Numbered from the stretch's first letter, positions 25,245-35,404 are shown. The stretch: DNA of 64,000 nt from Segetibacter koreensis DSM 18137 (GCF_000374045.1 NZ_KB893359.1:124001-188000), one strand, 5' to 3'. Program-made: numbers and translations. The notes: generated by a model from the sequence alone, not told the origin.

Positions 25245-26768
25245 TCAAAATAAGTTAAAAGCCATAGTAGGCAAAACACGAATATCTCCTCCTGGACCTC
25301 TCGCTTTAATCTCATCAATTACTACAGTAGAACCGGGGCGACATTTTTCTAAAAATCTTTTTGAATCAGCATTAAAATAAGGGCCGCTGTTTTGTGAAAC
25401 ACCCGGACCTTCGGCAAATCCATTGCCAGTAGCATAAAATACATAAGACACTATATCGAATTTAACACCTTCAAATACAAAATCTCTTAAGTCTGCACGT
25501 ACCCCTTGCTGTGCCTTAAGCGCATTTGTAGCGATTCTTCCGCCTGAACTCTGACCTATCATAGCAACAGGGTCAGGAACTCTCTTTACTCTGAACTCAA
25601 ATGGCGTTGTCTTTCCTTCCACGGTTACGTTTATAGTTGCTTTACCTGGTGTTGTTACATTTGCTACGTATTTTCCACCTCCTAGGCTTTTTAAACTACC
25701 ATTTGTGATACTTGCCTGTGTTTTTTCAGCACCGGCACTTCCACCACTGATTGTTAAAGGATTATCTAAACCAATATATAAAACTTTAACCGCATCTGCA
25801 CTGACACTTGCTCCGGTAGGAGAACCTACCGTATATTCTACCTTTTTAGGGATAGTTGCTTTAGTTCCATCAGGCTTCGTAAAAGTAATATTAACTATTT
25901 TAGTGTACGTTCCCGGACCTCCGACTGTAGTTTTGAATTCTGCAACGCCTTCCGGGTTTAATCCAACTCCGGTTCCATCAACAGTAACAGTAGGCTTCGA
26001 TGCTTTACTAAATGCACCTACACCTGCGGTAATAACCAATTCCTGTCCTGGCATCAGGTACTGAGAGTTTGTTCCGGCAAAAGCCTGGAATTCATCATAG
26101 ACTACCTCAACAGCACCGATTTGACGATGGCAATAATCGACCACTTGCGCTTCACTGTTTCTTACGTCATTTTGAAATTTGCTAAGCATTGTAATAGAAG
26201 CAATAGTGGGTGTCATACGAAAATACGCCGCCTCCCATTGTTTGTTTCCCTGGTTGTTCGACTTAGGAATCTTCAAATCAATTGGCAACGTTTTTTCAAA
26301 CTCCTTATTAATATCTTTATCGATACCTAACAAATTCGCCTTATACTGCTCTAGCTTCTGGTATAAATCTTTGCCTTTAGTACCTTCTACCAACAACCTT
26401 GTCGGTGCTTCCAGGTTATCTTCCTTATAGTCGCCACCCGGTTGCTTCTGGCCCGCTGCCACCATCAATTCCGTTTTTAATGTCTCGATGTAGTTATATA
26501 AATTATCGGCGTAGCCCTTTGCCTGCAACGCTTTTGCCTGCCAGATTTTTGCTTTTTCTGCCGTTTTAGGATCTGCAGCTTTTCTTTCAAAAGAACCAAA
26601 AAGACCCTGGTTTTTTAATTCTATTATTTCGTTGGCATTAGCCAAACTCTGATTTACTGTTCTGAAGGCATTAAGAATTTCAGCAGATACATTTAGAGCC
26701 AACATTGCCGTCAGCACCAAATACATCATATTGATCATCTTTTGCCGGGGCTCTTTAGGTAAAGCCAT
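25245..26768 (-). CDS. gldM: Gliding motility / type IX secretion motor protein GldM
   Basis: 507 residues. The N-terminal MALPKEPRQKMINMMYLVLTAMLALNVSAEILNAF is a cytoplasmic stub plus a single membrane helix, the most conserved part of GldM. The rest is periplasmic: a helical region to ~225 and then consecutive Ig-like D domains (for example PGQELVITAGVGAF and KVLYIGLDNPLTISGG), ending FNLF. With GldL it forms the proton-driven inner membrane motor that powers secretion and gliding, its periplasmic stalk reaching the GldK/GldN ring. Length is typical. It lies 43 bp downstream of gldL. Confidence 0.96.
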   Translation of the reverse strand: MALPKEPRQKMINMMYLVLTAMLALNVSAEILNAFRTVNQSLANANEIIELKNQGLFGSFERKAADPKTAEKAKIWQAKALQAKGYADNLYNYIETLKTELMVAAGQKQPGGDYKEDNLEAPTRLLVEGTKGKDLYQKLEQYKANLLGIDKDINKEFEKTLPIDLKIPKSNNQGNKQWEAAYFRMTPTIASITMLSKFQNDVRNSEAQVVDYCHRQIGAVEVVYDEFQAFAGTNSQYLMPGQELVITAGVGAFSKASKPTVTVDGTGVGLNPEGVAEFKTTVGGPGTYTKIVNITFTKPDGTKATIPKKVEYTVGSPTGASVSADAVKVLYIGLDNPLTISGGSAGAEKTQASITNGSLKSLGGGKYVANVTTPGKATINVTVEGKTTPFEFRVKRVPDPVAMIGQSSGGRIATNALKAQQGVRADLRDFVFEGVKFDIVSYVFYATGNGFAEGPGVSQNSGPYFNADSKRFLEKCRPGSTVVIDEIKARGPGGDIRVLPTMAFNLF

Positions 26769-26811
26769 GACTTAAAATACGATTTAAAAAGTTACAAATA
26801 AATATTTTCAA

Positions 26812-27585
26812 TTATCGCCCCTGCATAGCAGTTAACATATTTCCATAAACAGAATTAAGTCTGCCAAGGTTTGTAGCCAGCAACCCGATCTGCTGCTGAG
26901 CCTTTTTAGCATCTTCTACACTTCCTTCCATAGCTGCTGAGGTTTGTGCCAGCTTACCATAGAACTGGTTAAGTGCTTTCAAATGATTGTTACTTTCCTG
27001 TAACTCTAACTCATAAATGGTATTTAATGAAGACAGATTTTTGGTAAGAACCTGCACCTGGCTGTGAAATTGCTTTGTACTTTCACTAGCTGCATTAAAA
27101 GTAGTAAGAGAATTTGCGGTATTGATATACGCGTCCTTTACCTGGTCAAGAGCGGCTGCTGCTGATTTGGTTTTTTGAGCGTAATCACCTGAAGCTTTTA
27201 CGATCTCACCTACATCGGAAATATTTGAAACCGTAGTACCTAACTTTTGAAAACCTGCGCCCAATTTTGAAAGATTAGCAGGAGTTATGTCAGCATCAGC
27301 TAACATTTTTTCCATTGACTTTAAAGCAGGATTTCCTTGCTCTGCTCCCGCAGGGGCTGCAGTAGCTACCGCTCCATCTTCTGGCGGTGGTGCGAAAATG
27401 TAAAGCAAAGCATAAACAAAAAAGATTGCTGCCTCTGTATACAAACCTACTTTTAACCATACATCCGCTGCCGGTGCGTGAGTAATTTTTGCCAAAGCCC
27501 CCAATAATACAGGGACTGCCGCCGCTGATACGAAAATATTTAAAAGCCGGTCAATTGGTCTTGATTTTCCTGTTCCTGAAGACAT
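26812..27585 (-). CDS. gldL: Gliding motility / type IX secretion motor protein GldL
   Basis: 257 residues with two membrane helices (about 14-31 and 42-65) followed by a long cytoplasmic coiled-coil region rich in Ala, Gln and Asn. Glu51 in the second helix (GLYTEAAIFFVYALLY) corresponds to the conserved proton-pathway glutamate of GldL/PorL. GldL pentamers surround a GldM dimer and convert proton flow into rotation. An Ala/Pro/Gly-rich linker (~66-85) precedes the helices. It follows gldK after a 146-bp gap with a hairpin. Confidence 0.95.
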   Translation of the reverse strand: MSSGTGKSRPIDRLLNIFVSAAAVPVLLGALAKITHAPAADVWLKVGLYTEAAIFFVYALLYIFAPPPEDGAVATAAPAGAEQGNPALKSMEKMLADADITPANLSKLGAGFQKLGTTVSNISDVGEIVKASGDYAQKTKSAAAALDQVKDAYINTANSLTTFNAASESTKQFHSQVQVLTKNLSSLNTIYELELQESNNHLKALNQFYGKLAQTSAAMEGSVEDAKKAQQQIGLLATNLGRLNSVYGNMLTAMQGR

Positions 27586-27653
27586 AACGTTTTTTTAGTT
27601 TTTACAGTAATGTTTAGATTATAAATAATGATATAGTTTATATAACGAATAAA

Positions 27654-27678
27654 GGTGGGCGGTATTATCCTTCCCACC
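27654..27678 (-). other. Intercistronic hairpin between gldK and gldL
   Basis: GGTGGG (27654-27659) pairs with CCCACC (27673-27678); in the minus-strand transcript UUUAUU follows. It may be a weak terminator or processing site that sets the ratio of GldK to GldLMN. Confidence 0.45.
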
Positions 27679-27731
27679 AGTTATTTTTTGTTAAAAAGTA
27701 AAGTCGATAAAAGTATTAGATAGGCTTTAAC

Positions 27732-29012
27732 TTATCTTCTTGGATTGTTTGCAGGTAGGTCAATAACACAACGAAAACCGATATAGGATTTGGCTGTGTC
27801 CTGATATTCATAAGAGCGGGTGCTGGTCTGCAGATAATACCCCACATCCTTCCAGCTTCCACCTCGTAAAACCTTACGCTTCATGCGGGGAGGATCTGTA
27901 TCTTTGGCATCCCACCGTATATCAGGATTCATATCATGTTGAAAGTTATAGCTTCCTTCATAATATAAGGAGTTAGTCCACTCTGCAACATTTCCTGCCA
28001 TATTATACAAACCATAATCGTTTGGCCAATATGCATCTGCACGTACAGTGTAAAATCCACCATCCTCTGCGTAGTTACCACGACCGGGCTTGAAGTTAGC
28101 CAGTAAACATCCTTTTTTGTTTCTTAGATACGGGCCGCCCCAAGGATAAGGGGATTGAGTACGTCCGCCTCTTGCAGCATATTCCCATTCTGCTTCTGTT
28201 GGTAAACGAAAATCGCTTTCAGGAACTTTTTTCTTTCTTTCAAGATAACTATTCAGGTAGTTTGTTCTCCAGCGGCAAAAAGCAACAGCCTGTTTCCAGT
28301 TAACACCAACAACAGGATAATTGCCAAAAGAAGGATGAGAAAAATATCGTTTTGCCATTGGTTCATTATACGAATAAGAGAAGTCTCTCATCCAAACCAA
28401 GGTATCAGGGTAAATTTTCTCGTCGTATTTTATAATAAAAGAACTACGAGGTTTTCCTTTATTTTCAAGCTTTGCCGCTTCTTTCAAATTAAAGGATTCG
28501 ACTCTGAACTGTAACTTTTCAGGATCTATTTCATTTCTTCCATATAACCTGTTATCGGGTGTTAAAGTAAGTTTAGATATTTTCTCTAAAACAGCCTTGT
28601 CGTTGTATTTAATTGTCTGTGCTTTTTTCCAGTCAACTGCAAAATTTCCATCTGTTTCTTTGCCATATCCTAATTCTTTAGCAGCAAGAGAGTCTCTTAC
28701 CCACCATACAAACTGTCGATATTCATTATTGGTTATCTCTGTGGCGTCCATCCAAAAGCCGTTTATAGAGACTTGCTTGTTGCGTGCAGTAAAGTTATAG
28801 TTTATGTCTTCATCACTTGGCCCCATATGAAAAGTTCCTGGCGGTACGAATACCATACCATAAGGCTTAGACATGCCCTGGACATTTCCATAAGATGCGC
28901 CCATTAGCTGGCCGTTATCAGCCACACCCTTCGCCTTTCCTTTCTTTATACAACTGGAAGACCCAAACGCAAGGGCCGTAATAGCTGCAAATGCAAACAG
29001 TTGACTTCTCAT
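27732..29012 (-). CDS. gldK: Gliding motility / type IX secretion lipoprotein GldK
   Basis: 426 residues from ATG 29012; the frame is open upstream, but this ATG begins the signal peptide (QLFAFAAITALAFGSSSC), giving a lipobox cysteine near residue 20. The protein has the formylglycine-generating-enzyme (FGE/SUMF1) fold: MVFVPPGTFHMGPSDED, DATEITNNEYRQFV, FRLPTEAEWEYAARGG, NVAEWTNS and VLRGGSWKDVGYY. In GldK the fold is structural. It forms the outer-membrane-attached ring with GldN. First gene of the operon, with a -7 promoter element 28 bp upstream. No gldJ is nearby. Confidence 0.95.
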   Translation of the reverse strand: MRSQLFAFAAITALAFGSSSCIKKGKAKGVADNGQLMGASYGNVQGMSKPYGMVFVPPGTFHMGPSDEDINYNFTARNKQVSINGFWMDATEITNNEYRQFVWWVRDSLAAKELGYGKETDGNFAVDWKKAQTIKYNDKAVLEKISKLTLTPDNRLYGRNEIDPEKLQFRVESFNLKEAAKLENKGKPRSSFIIKYDEKIYPDTLVWMRDFSYSYNEPMAKRYFSHPSFGNYPVVGVNWKQAVAFCRWRTNYLNSYLERKKKVPESDFRLPTEAEWEYAARGGRTQSPYPWGGPYLRNKKGCLLANFKPGRGNYAEDGGFYTVRADAYWPNDYGLYNMAGNVAEWTNSLYYEGSYNFQHDMNPDIRWDAKDTDPPRMKRKVLRGGSWKDVGYYLQTSTRSYEYQDTAKSYIGFRCVIDLPANNPRR

Positions 29013-29039
29013 TCGATTGTAACGATTATAGGTATAAAG

Positions 29040-29047
29040 CAAATGTA
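29040..29047 (-). promoter_or_regulatory. -7 promoter element TACATTTG of the gldKLMN operon
   Basis: Exact match on the minus strand, giving a predicted leader of ~22 nt before the gldK ATG. No good -33 element. Confidence 0.55.
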
Positions 29048-29291
29048 AAATAATATATTTTAATTGGTTTTTGGGAGTACAGAACAATTAAATTTCTTTA
29101 AAAATTGTTTTACTTCCAATATAAAACGTTGCAAGCACTGATTTATTGTAACGTAAACATAACATTAAAAAACAATACCAGATACAACGTATTTAAATAA
29201 AAATGGGGTAAAAATAATACTTATGGGCTAAAATTGTATAATTAAAAAACAGAATTGAAGCACAATTTAAAATGGAATTTTGTAAACTTGG

Positions 29292-31346
29292 TCAGATTAA
29301 CAAACTTTTTATTTCTTTTACATTTTGTATTGGTTTTTTACAAGAGTAGTTTTTACAAACATAAATAGAAGGAGGACCTTGAAAGCTTTTGCCTGCTAAC
29401 AATGGAAATGTCTCCTGCGAAAAAGTTGCCGCCTGTATTACTTTAATAGGAATATATTCTCTCATTACCTCGCTCAAAAGATCCAAAGCTTTATCACCTG
29501 TTATGGCTATTTCAGGAACTCCATAAATAAATTGTTGCAGCAGGCATGCCCAATTTGCAAAAGACGAAGGATACCTGGTAACCACATCAGCCAGTTGCTG
29601 TGCCATCTTACGTGCCTGGTCTATCCATTTTAATTCATTAAAAATTATTCCCAGGTAATTAAGGTTTATAGCCATAGTAGAATTTCCGGAGGGTGTCGCG
29701 CCATCATACACTTCTTTTTTTCGCACAATCACATCTTTCTGGGTTTTGGAAGTAAAAAAGAAAAAGCCGGAACTCTCGTCTAAAAAGTTTTCTTCTGCAA
29801 TTTGCGCCAGCTTTTTTGCTTTCTGCAAGTATTCACTGTTTCCTGTAATTTCCTGCAAATGAATGTAAGCACTCGCCATGTAAGCATAATCATCTAAAAA
29901 TGCAGGATATTTAGAAATGCCATTTTTATGGGTATGAAACCAGATACCTGTTGACACATCCAGAAATGAAGCTTCTAAAAATATCGAATTTTTAATAGCA
30001 ATATCTTTATATGCAGCAAGACCGGTAGCTGCATAAGCTTTGCAACAGGCAATATTCATTAAAGCATTCCAGCCAAGCGATATTTTGTCATCAAGCATAG
30101 GTCTTACACGCTTGCCGCGTCTTTCTAACAATATCAACCTGGATGCTTCCAGAAGATTTCTTAGTTCAGTTTCACCTATTTGTTTTTCAGCTGCAAATTG
30201 CTGTATTGGCTTTTGCACCCATAAAATATTTGTGTGCTCCCAATTTCCATTTTCTGTTATACCATAAAACTCACAAAAGGTTTGGGCATCAGCCGCCCCC
30301 AGCACATCATATACTTCGGCTTTGCTCCATGTATAAAATTTCCCTTCAACTCCTTCGCTATCCGCATCTAACGCACTGTAAAAACCGCCCTCTTCATTCA
30401 TCATTTCACGTTGAATGAATTGCATGGTATGATGAATGATATTACTATACAAATCATTACCAGTAAGTTGAAAAGCCTCAGCTAAAACACTCATAAGAAG
30501 TGCATTATCATACAGCATCTTTTCAAAGTGGGGTGCTAACCATTTCTCATCGGTGCTGTACCTGGCAAAACCACCTCCAACCTGGTCATAAATTCCGCCG
30601 TAGATCATTTTATCAAGGCTAAGCAAAGCTTGCTGCAGGTTTTTTTCATCTTTAGTAAAGTGATAATGGCGAAGCAAAAACTGAATGGAAAAAGTTTGAG
30701 GAAATTTTGGCGCTGCCCCAAAACCGCCCCAGGTAGTATCAGCGGTTTTTAAAAGATTTGTTGCTATTTCAATAAGAGTGTTTTCAGCAAAAGAGCCTTC
30801 ATATTTTTCTGTTGCGGCAATGCCAAACGCATTTGAAGTTGTGAGATGTTCTGTGAGTTTATTAGCTTGGTCTTCTATTTCATCTTTTTTTTCAGAATAG
30901 GCAGTGTGAATTGCCTCTAATATTTCTCTCCAGCTACTTCGATTAAAAGCTCTTACCGGTGGAAAGTAAGTACCTCCATAAAAGGGCCGGCCATCCGGCG
31001 TTAAAAAAACATTTAAGGGCCACCCCCCGCTCCCGGTCATTGCCTGCACTGCATCCATGTATATGTGATCGATATCTGGCCTCTCTTCCCGGTCTATCTT
31101 GATATTCACAAAATACTGATTCATTAGATTCGCCGTTTCCTCGTTCTCAAAACTTTCCCTTTCCATTACGTGGCACCAATGACAGGCGGCATAGCCAATG
31201 CTTACCAAAACTGGCTTGTTTTCTTTTTTTGCTTTTTCCAAAGCTTCTTCTCCCCATGGAAACCAGTCTACAGGATTATGAGCATGCTGCAGTAAATAGG
31301 GGCTGGTTTCGTGGATTAGACGATTGGTATGTTGGTGGATTTCCAT
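29292..31346 (-). CDS. YyaL/DUF255-family protein with thioredoxin-like domain
   Basis: 684 residues. The N-terminal ~165 residues are a thioredoxin-like DUF255 domain with [16 protein letters not shown] (CxxC) and the preceding [21 protein letters not shown], the hallmark of the SSP411/YyaL family. The rest is an (alpha/alpha)6 barrel like those of N-acylglucosamine 2-epimerase and glycosidases ([38 protein letters not shown]). It is conserved from bacteria to man (SPATA20) and has no settled function. No signal peptide. Monocistronic. Confidence 0.92.
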   Translation of the reverse strand: MEIHQHTNRLIHETSPYLLQHAHNPVDWFPWGEEALEKAKKENKPVLVSIGYAACHWCHVMERESFENEETANLMNQYFVNIKIDREERPDIDHIYMDAVQAMTGSGGWPLNVFLTPDGRPFYGGTYFPPVRAFNRSSWREILEAIHTAYSEKKDEIEDQANKLTEHLTTSNAFGIAATEKYEGSFAENTLIEIATNLLKTADTTWGGFGAAPKFPQTFSIQFLLRHYHFTKDEKNLQQALLSLDKMIYGGIYDQVGGGFARYSTDEKWLAPHFEKMLYDNALLMSVLAEAFQLTGNDLYSNIIHHTMQFIQREMMNEEGGFYSALDADSEGVEGKFYTWSKAEVYDVLGAADAQTFCEFYGITENGNWEHTNILWVQKPIQQFAAEKQIGETELRNLLEASRLILLERRGKRVRPMLDDKISLGWNALMNIACCKAYAATGLAAYKDIAIKNSIFLEASFLDVSTGIWFHTHKNGISKYPAFLDDYAYMASAYIHLQEITGNSEYLQKAKKLAQIAEENFLDESSGFFFFTSKTQKDVIVRKKEVYDGATPSGNSTMAINLNYLGIIFNELKWIDQARKMAQQLADVVTRYPSSFANWACLLQQFIYGVPEIAITGDKALDLLSEVMREYIPIKVIQAATFSQETFPLLAGKSFQGPPSIYVCKNYSCKKPIQNVKEIKSLLI

Positions 31347-31444
31347 ACAAAGTGTTTTTGCAATTTAAATACCCAGGATTTAAAAAGCTGAAATAAGTCT
31401 TTTGTACAGAACTTTTAAGTTTGTTGTAGATTTTGCTTATTTCA

Positions 31445-31654
31445 TCAAGCTGCCCTGCTACTCTCGTTATAACTTATTTTAACGGCCGCTTCATCTTTAA
31501 CGATAATATTTTCATTTTCCAAATATTTGAAAATATCATTTGCAGCTGACTTGCTATCAGTAAAAAAACCATCGACTCCACACCTTGATTTGTCGATCAG
31601 TTGCTGAATATTCAGCAAGACTTCATTTTTATTAACGCTATTCATATGTTGCAA
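31445..31654 (-). CDS. Small hypothetical protein
   Basis: 69 residues (66 from ATG 31645). No membrane segment or signal. Composition is protein-like: an amphipathic N-terminal helix (NEVLLNIQQLIDKS) followed by FFTDSKSAANDIFKYLENENIIVKD. I do not recognise the family. It is 98 bp upstream of the YyaL gene on the same strand. No promoter consensus seen. Confidence 0.45.
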   Translation of the reverse strand: MQHMNSVNKNEVLLNIQQLIDKSRCGVDGFFTDSKSAANDIFKYLENENIIVKDEAAVKISYNESSRAA

Positions 31655-32010
31655 CTTTTACATCTGGTAGTTATATTTCAAGTAATTCCTTACTTTTTCA
31701 TTGACCGCAATATTGAACCACTGGATGCAAGGTTTATAAAAAGAATATTTCCTACATTTTATATTAGAGTAATAATAACGAGGAAGATTAAAAAAAACGT
31801 GCTATTTAGTTGTTAAAAAGATGAAAATAAAGCTACAGGATTCCCGAAGAGAAATTTATGTATTTAAAATACCGATAACAAGAAAACACCGGGAAATACT
31901 GAAACAGTTAAATGTTTCAGGAGATGAAATTTAAAGAAATTGGAAATGTGACAAAAGGTAGATTTTTATTGAAAGCGAATGAAACACCTACCCTTAATAC
32001 AAATATAATA
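31655..32010. other. Intergenic region with one doubtful 37-codon frame
   Basis: A plus-strand frame at 31821-31934 would give a 37-residue basic peptide (MKIKLQDSRREIYVFK...), without support beyond an ATG after an A-rich stretch. Otherwise AT-rich and featureless. Confidence 0.3.
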
Positions 32011-32054
32011 TATAACAAAATGTAGGATTATTTTAAATCCTACATTTTGTTATA
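32011..32054. terminator. Long perfect inverted repeat after valS
   Basis: Arms at 32011-32029 and 32036-32054 are perfectly complementary over 19 bp with a 6-base loop. The GTAGGATT core followed by ATTTTGTTATA gives a U-rich 3' arm on either strand, so it probably terminates valS and any plus-strand transcript. Confidence 0.65.
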
Positions 32055-32083
32055 GCTCAACTGTACAAGTAAGTGTCTCTAGG

Positions 32084-34849
32084 TTATAATGATGCTAAAG
32101 TTTCTTCAATTGTCTTTATTCTTGCCTCCGCATCGGCCTGCTTTTTCTTTTCCAGCTCGACTATTTCAGCTTTAGCATTTGCTACAAAACGTTCATTGCC
32201 TAATTTTTTTATTACAGTTTGCAAAAAGTTTTTTTGATGCTGAAGGTCTTTAAGCAATTCATTTTTTAGTGATTCCGTATCTATTTGATTTTCACATTCA
32301 ATGTAGAATTTATCTTTTTCTACTGCAATCACAATAGCATTAGGAACTGCATCATTTACATGATAAATTTTTTCTGCGTTTATCTGCTTCGCTAAAATCT
32401 CTTCTATATTTTTGTATATTGAACCGTTAGCAGATTGCACATGTAGTTTGATTGTTTCTTTAGGCTTTAACTGGTTTTTATTTCTTGCGTCCCGGAGTGC
32501 AGAAATAACTTGTTTCAGTAATTCTCCAGCGGCTAAAATATTCTGATCTGCAGCCTCTATTTTAGGAAACTGCTTTACGCACAGGTCATCCTCTCTTTCA
32601 CGAAGCAAATGATAAATTTCTTCTGAAATAAACGGCATAAATGGATGAAGCATTTGCAATAATTCTTCAAAAAACCAGACAGTTTTATCATAAACCTCTT
32701 CTTCTATCCGCTGCTCAAAACCCGGCTTTACCCATTCGAGGTACCAACTGCAGAAATCATCCCAAATAAGAGAATAAATGCTTTTTAATGCCTCACTTAA
32801 TTTAAACTGTGAATACATTACCTCTACCTCTGCCCTTACCTCGTTTAACCTGTTTTCAAACCAATCAATCGCTATGTGATGACTTCTTGATTTTTCGACT
32901 TCTGCCAAATCTTCAATTTCACCTGTTTGCAGCTTGGTTTCATCCGTTAAACGCCAGTTATCATCTACCTCCTGGGTGGTGTTATCTGTCGACGTCCGCC
33001 CTTCCCACATCTTTACCAGCTTTAAAGCATTCCACAATTTATTATTAAAATTCCGCCCTTGTTCAAGGCTCGCTTCGTCAAACAATAAATCGTTTCCGGC
33101 AGGTGAAGAAATCATAATACCAAAGCGAACCGCATCAGCTCCATATTTATCAATCAATTGCAAAAGATCGGGACTATTACCCAGGCTCTTGCTCATTTTC
33201 CTTCCGAGTTTATCCCTAACCATTCCGGTAAAATATACATCGCTAAAAGGCTTTTCGTTCCTATAATGCATTCCTGCCATAATCATTCTCGCCACCCAAA
33301 AGAAAATAATATCCTGTCCGGTAACCAAAACCGAAGTAGGATAATAATAATTAATATCGTGATTTTCCGGATCAGAAATTCCTTTAAAAACTTCCATGGG
33401 CCAAAGCCATGATGAGAACCACGTATCCAGAACGTCAGCATCCTGTTTTAATTGATCATTGTCAGTTAGCTGTTGACCAAATTTTTCCTTGTATTTTTCT
33501 ATAGCCGCTTCATAAGTCTCGGCAACAACATAGTTTCCTTTCTCATCATACCAGGCGGGAATTTGTTGGCCCCACCAGAGTTGCCGGCTAATACACCAGT
33601 CTTTTACATTTTCAAGCCAATATTTATAAGTTGCTAAAAATTTATCTCCCGGATGAATTCTTATTTCTCCATCTACAACTGCGTTAAGTGCCGGCCGCGC
33701 AAGTTCTTTCATTTTTACAAACCACTGGGTGCTTATTCGAGGCTCAACTACAGCCCCACTCCGCTGGCTATGTCCAAGGCGGCTTGCATATTCTTCTTCA
33801 TTTATCAGAAACCCTTTTTCTTGCAGTTCGGCTATAATTTTCTTGCGGGCAACGAAACGATCTTCTCCTATATATATTTGTGCGGCAGCACTTAATGTTC
33901 CATCGGGGTTTAAGGTATCAACTACTTCAAGATGATGTTTTAATCCTAGATTATAGTCATTAATGTCATGGGCAGGAGTTACTTTCAATGCGCCCGTACC
34001 AAACACAGGATCAACATATTCATCAAATATTATTGGGATGCGACGGTTTATTAATGGCACAATCGCAAATTTCCCCTTTAAATGTTTATAGCGTTCATCG
34101 TTAGGATTTACACAAATAGCCGTATCACCCATAATTGTCTCTGGCCGTTGGGTGGCAATGGTAATGAAGTTAAATGCAGCGTTTTGACTGTTAACAGAAT
34201 TGGGCGTAGACTCCTTCAACTGTCCTTCGTCATCCACCAAGATGTAGTTGAGATAATACAGCTTTCCAATAATATCCTTAAACTCTACCTCTTCATCGCT
34301 CAACGCTGTTTTAGCTGCCGGATCCCAATTTATCATTCGTGCACCACGATAAATTAATCCCTTATTATACAAATCAATAAAAACTTTTATTACTGATTTG
34401 TAATAATGATCATCCATAGTAAAAGTAACCCGCTCCCAGTCAACGCTGCATCCCAGTTTCTCTATCTGGTTATAAATAATATCGCCATATTTGTCTTTCC
34501 ATTCAAATGCATACTTTAAAAATTCTTCGCGGCTTAATTCATTTTTATCAATTCCTTTTTCTTTGAGCATCTGCACTACTTTGGCTTCTGTAGCAATACT
34601 TGCGTGATCGCTTCCCGGCACCCAGCATGCATTAAATCCGCTCATTCTTGCTTTTCTTACTAGTATATCCTGCACTGTTTCATTTAGAGTATGACCCATG
34701 TGCAACACGCCTGTAACATTTGGCGGAGGAATAACCACAGTATAAGGTGGTCTTTCGTCAGGCCTGCTTTTAAAATATCCTTTTTCCGTCCAATGTTTGT
34801 ACCACCTTGCTTCTGTTACCGAAGGAATATAATTCTTACTCAGTTCCAT
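32084..34849 (-). CDS. valS: Valine--tRNA ligase
   Basis: 921 residues. Class I synthetase: HIGH motif as HMGH at 50-53 in PPPNVTGVLHMGH, KMSKS in LGRKMSKSLGNSPD, and the editing (CP1) domain between them with ATQRPETIMGDTAICVNP and GTGALKVTPAHD. The tail is a coiled coil typical of ValRS (KNFLQTVIKKLGNERFVANAKAEIVELEKKKQADAEARIK, with key residues only noted here in part). It charges tRNA-Val and hydrolyses mischarged threonine. Upstream is a ~210-nt leader with strong predicted structure and a consensus promoter. Confidence 0.97.
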   Translation of the reverse strand: MELSKNYIPSVTEARWYKHWTEKGYFKSRPDERPPYTVVIPPPNVTGVLHMGHTLNETVQDILVRKARMSGFNACWVPGSDHASIATEAKVVQMLKEKGIDKNELSREEFLKYAFEWKDKYGDIIYNQIEKLGCSVDWERVTFTMDDHYYKSVIKVFIDLYNKGLIYRGARMINWDPAAKTALSDEEVEFKDIIGKLYYLNYILVDDEGQLKESTPNSVNSQNAAFNFITIATQRPETIMGDTAICVNPNDERYKHLKGKFAIVPLINRRIPIIFDEYVDPVFGTGALKVTPAHDINDYNLGLKHHLEVVDTLNPDGTLSAAAQIYIGEDRFVARKKIIAELQEKGFLINEEEYASRLGHSQRSGAVVEPRISTQWFVKMKELARPALNAVVDGEIRIHPGDKFLATYKYWLENVKDWCISRQLWWGQQIPAWYDEKGNYVVAETYEAAIEKYKEKFGQQLTDNDQLKQDADVLDTWFSSWLWPMEVFKGISDPENHDINYYYPTSVLVTGQDIIFFWVARMIMAGMHYRNEKPFSDVYFTGMVRDKLGRKMSKSLGNSPDLLQLIDKYGADAVRFGIMISSPAGNDLLFDEASLEQGRNFNNKLWNALKLVKMWEGRTSTDNTTQEVDDNWRLTDETKLQTGEIEDLAEVEKSRSHHIAIDWFENRLNEVRAEVEVMYSQFKLSEALKSIYSLIWDDFCSWYLEWVKPGFEQRIEEEVYDKTVWFFEELLQMLHPFMPFISEEIYHLLREREDDLCVKQFPKIEAADQNILAAGELLKQVISALRDARNKNQLKPKETIKLHVQSANGSIYKNIEEILAKQINAEKIYHVNDAVPNAIVIAVEKDKFYIECENQIDTESLKNELLKDLQHQKNFLQTVIKKLGNERFVANAKAEIVELEKKKQADAEARIKTIEETLASL

Positions 34850-34892
34850 AATATGTTTAGATGCTATGCTTTATCCATAATAATTATTGATC

Positions 34893-35059
34893 TTTAAAAC
34901 GCTGTTTTTAATTTATGATTTATGTCAGCCATTTGTCGTGTATCACAATGAATCAGGCAGAAATTTTTTGACATTCTGTAATCACTTTCCCGGCTAACCA
35001 CTGATATTTTTAGCCTTTTGCCAACCTTTTTTAAAATTTAAAAACAGCATTTTAAAATT
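34893..35059 (-). ncRNA. Structured leader RNA of valS (possible cis-regulator or small RNA)
   Basis: In the minus-strand RNA the segment from 35056 to 35040 pairs with that from 34909 to 34893: 17 consecutive pairs including one G-U. Within this closing helix, GGCUAA pairs with UUAGCC, AUGUCA with UGACAU, and a GCC...GGC arm holds CAUU/AAUG and GUG/CAC. The predicted transcript start (~35059) is right at the first arm. No intrinsic terminator follows; the RNA would continue 43 nt to the valS ATG. It does not look like a T-box. No known family recognised. Confidence 0.5.
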
Positions 35060-35065
35060 GGAGTG

Positions 35066-35098
35066 CAAATGTACAAAAACCAAGGCCGGTTTTACAAA
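35066..35098 (-). promoter_or_regulatory. Promoter of valS (or of its leader RNA)
   Basis: On the minus strand TTTG (35095-35098), 21 bases, TACATTTG (35066-35073): both elements of the Bacteroidota consensus, like the tRNA promoter at 20221. It is 217 bp before the valS ATG. Confidence 0.8.
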
Positions 35099-35112
35099 AC
35101 GATAAAACACAT

Positions 35113-35139
35113 AAAAAAAGCTCCTGCGTGAGGAGCCTT
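35113..35139 (-). terminator. Intrinsic terminator of the small lipoprotein gene
   Basis: GCTCCT (35120-35125) pairs with AGGAGC (35131-35136) with flanking A- and T-rich arms, followed on the minus strand by seven T residues. Confidence 0.8.
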
Positions 35140-35167
35140 TATATAAAATCTAATGTTATCACTTCTT

Positions 35168-35404
35168 TTACCTTATCATCATTTTAGTATCCCAAAAATA
35201 AGCAGGAAGAATGGAGGAAACTTTGCTTTTTGATTCCTCAGTTTCGTACTCTTTACTATTTTCGCGGGATTTCCCTTGAGATAATTTTTCACAACATTTC
35301 CTTATTACTTTTACTCCTTCAGTTATTTTTGAAACATTATCTGTTTTGCAAGCGCTTATAGTTAAAGCGCTAAACATAATTACAGTATACAGCAGCTTTT
35401 TCAT
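35168..35404 (-). CDS. Small putative lipoprotein
   Basis: 78 residues. Residues 1-19 form a lipoprotein signal (MKKLLYTVIMFSALTISAC) with the lipidation cysteine at 19. The rest is short, charged and without recognised domain; a CC pair occurs at ~37. It has its own terminator, which supports a real gene. Function unknown. Confidence 0.65.
   Translation of the reverse strand: MKKLLYTVIMFSALTISACKTDNVSKITEGVKVIRKCCEKLSQGKSRENSKEYETEESKSKVSSILPAYFWDTKMMIR

Noticed and set aside
31821-31934. 37-codon frame as a gene
   Set aside because: Too short, with no promoter, conserved motif or terminator to support it; noted only in the intergenic entry.
34850-35066. T-box leader upstream of valS
   Set aside because: No T-box consensus block, specifier loop or terminator/antiterminator pair is visible, and T-boxes are not typical of Bacteroidota.
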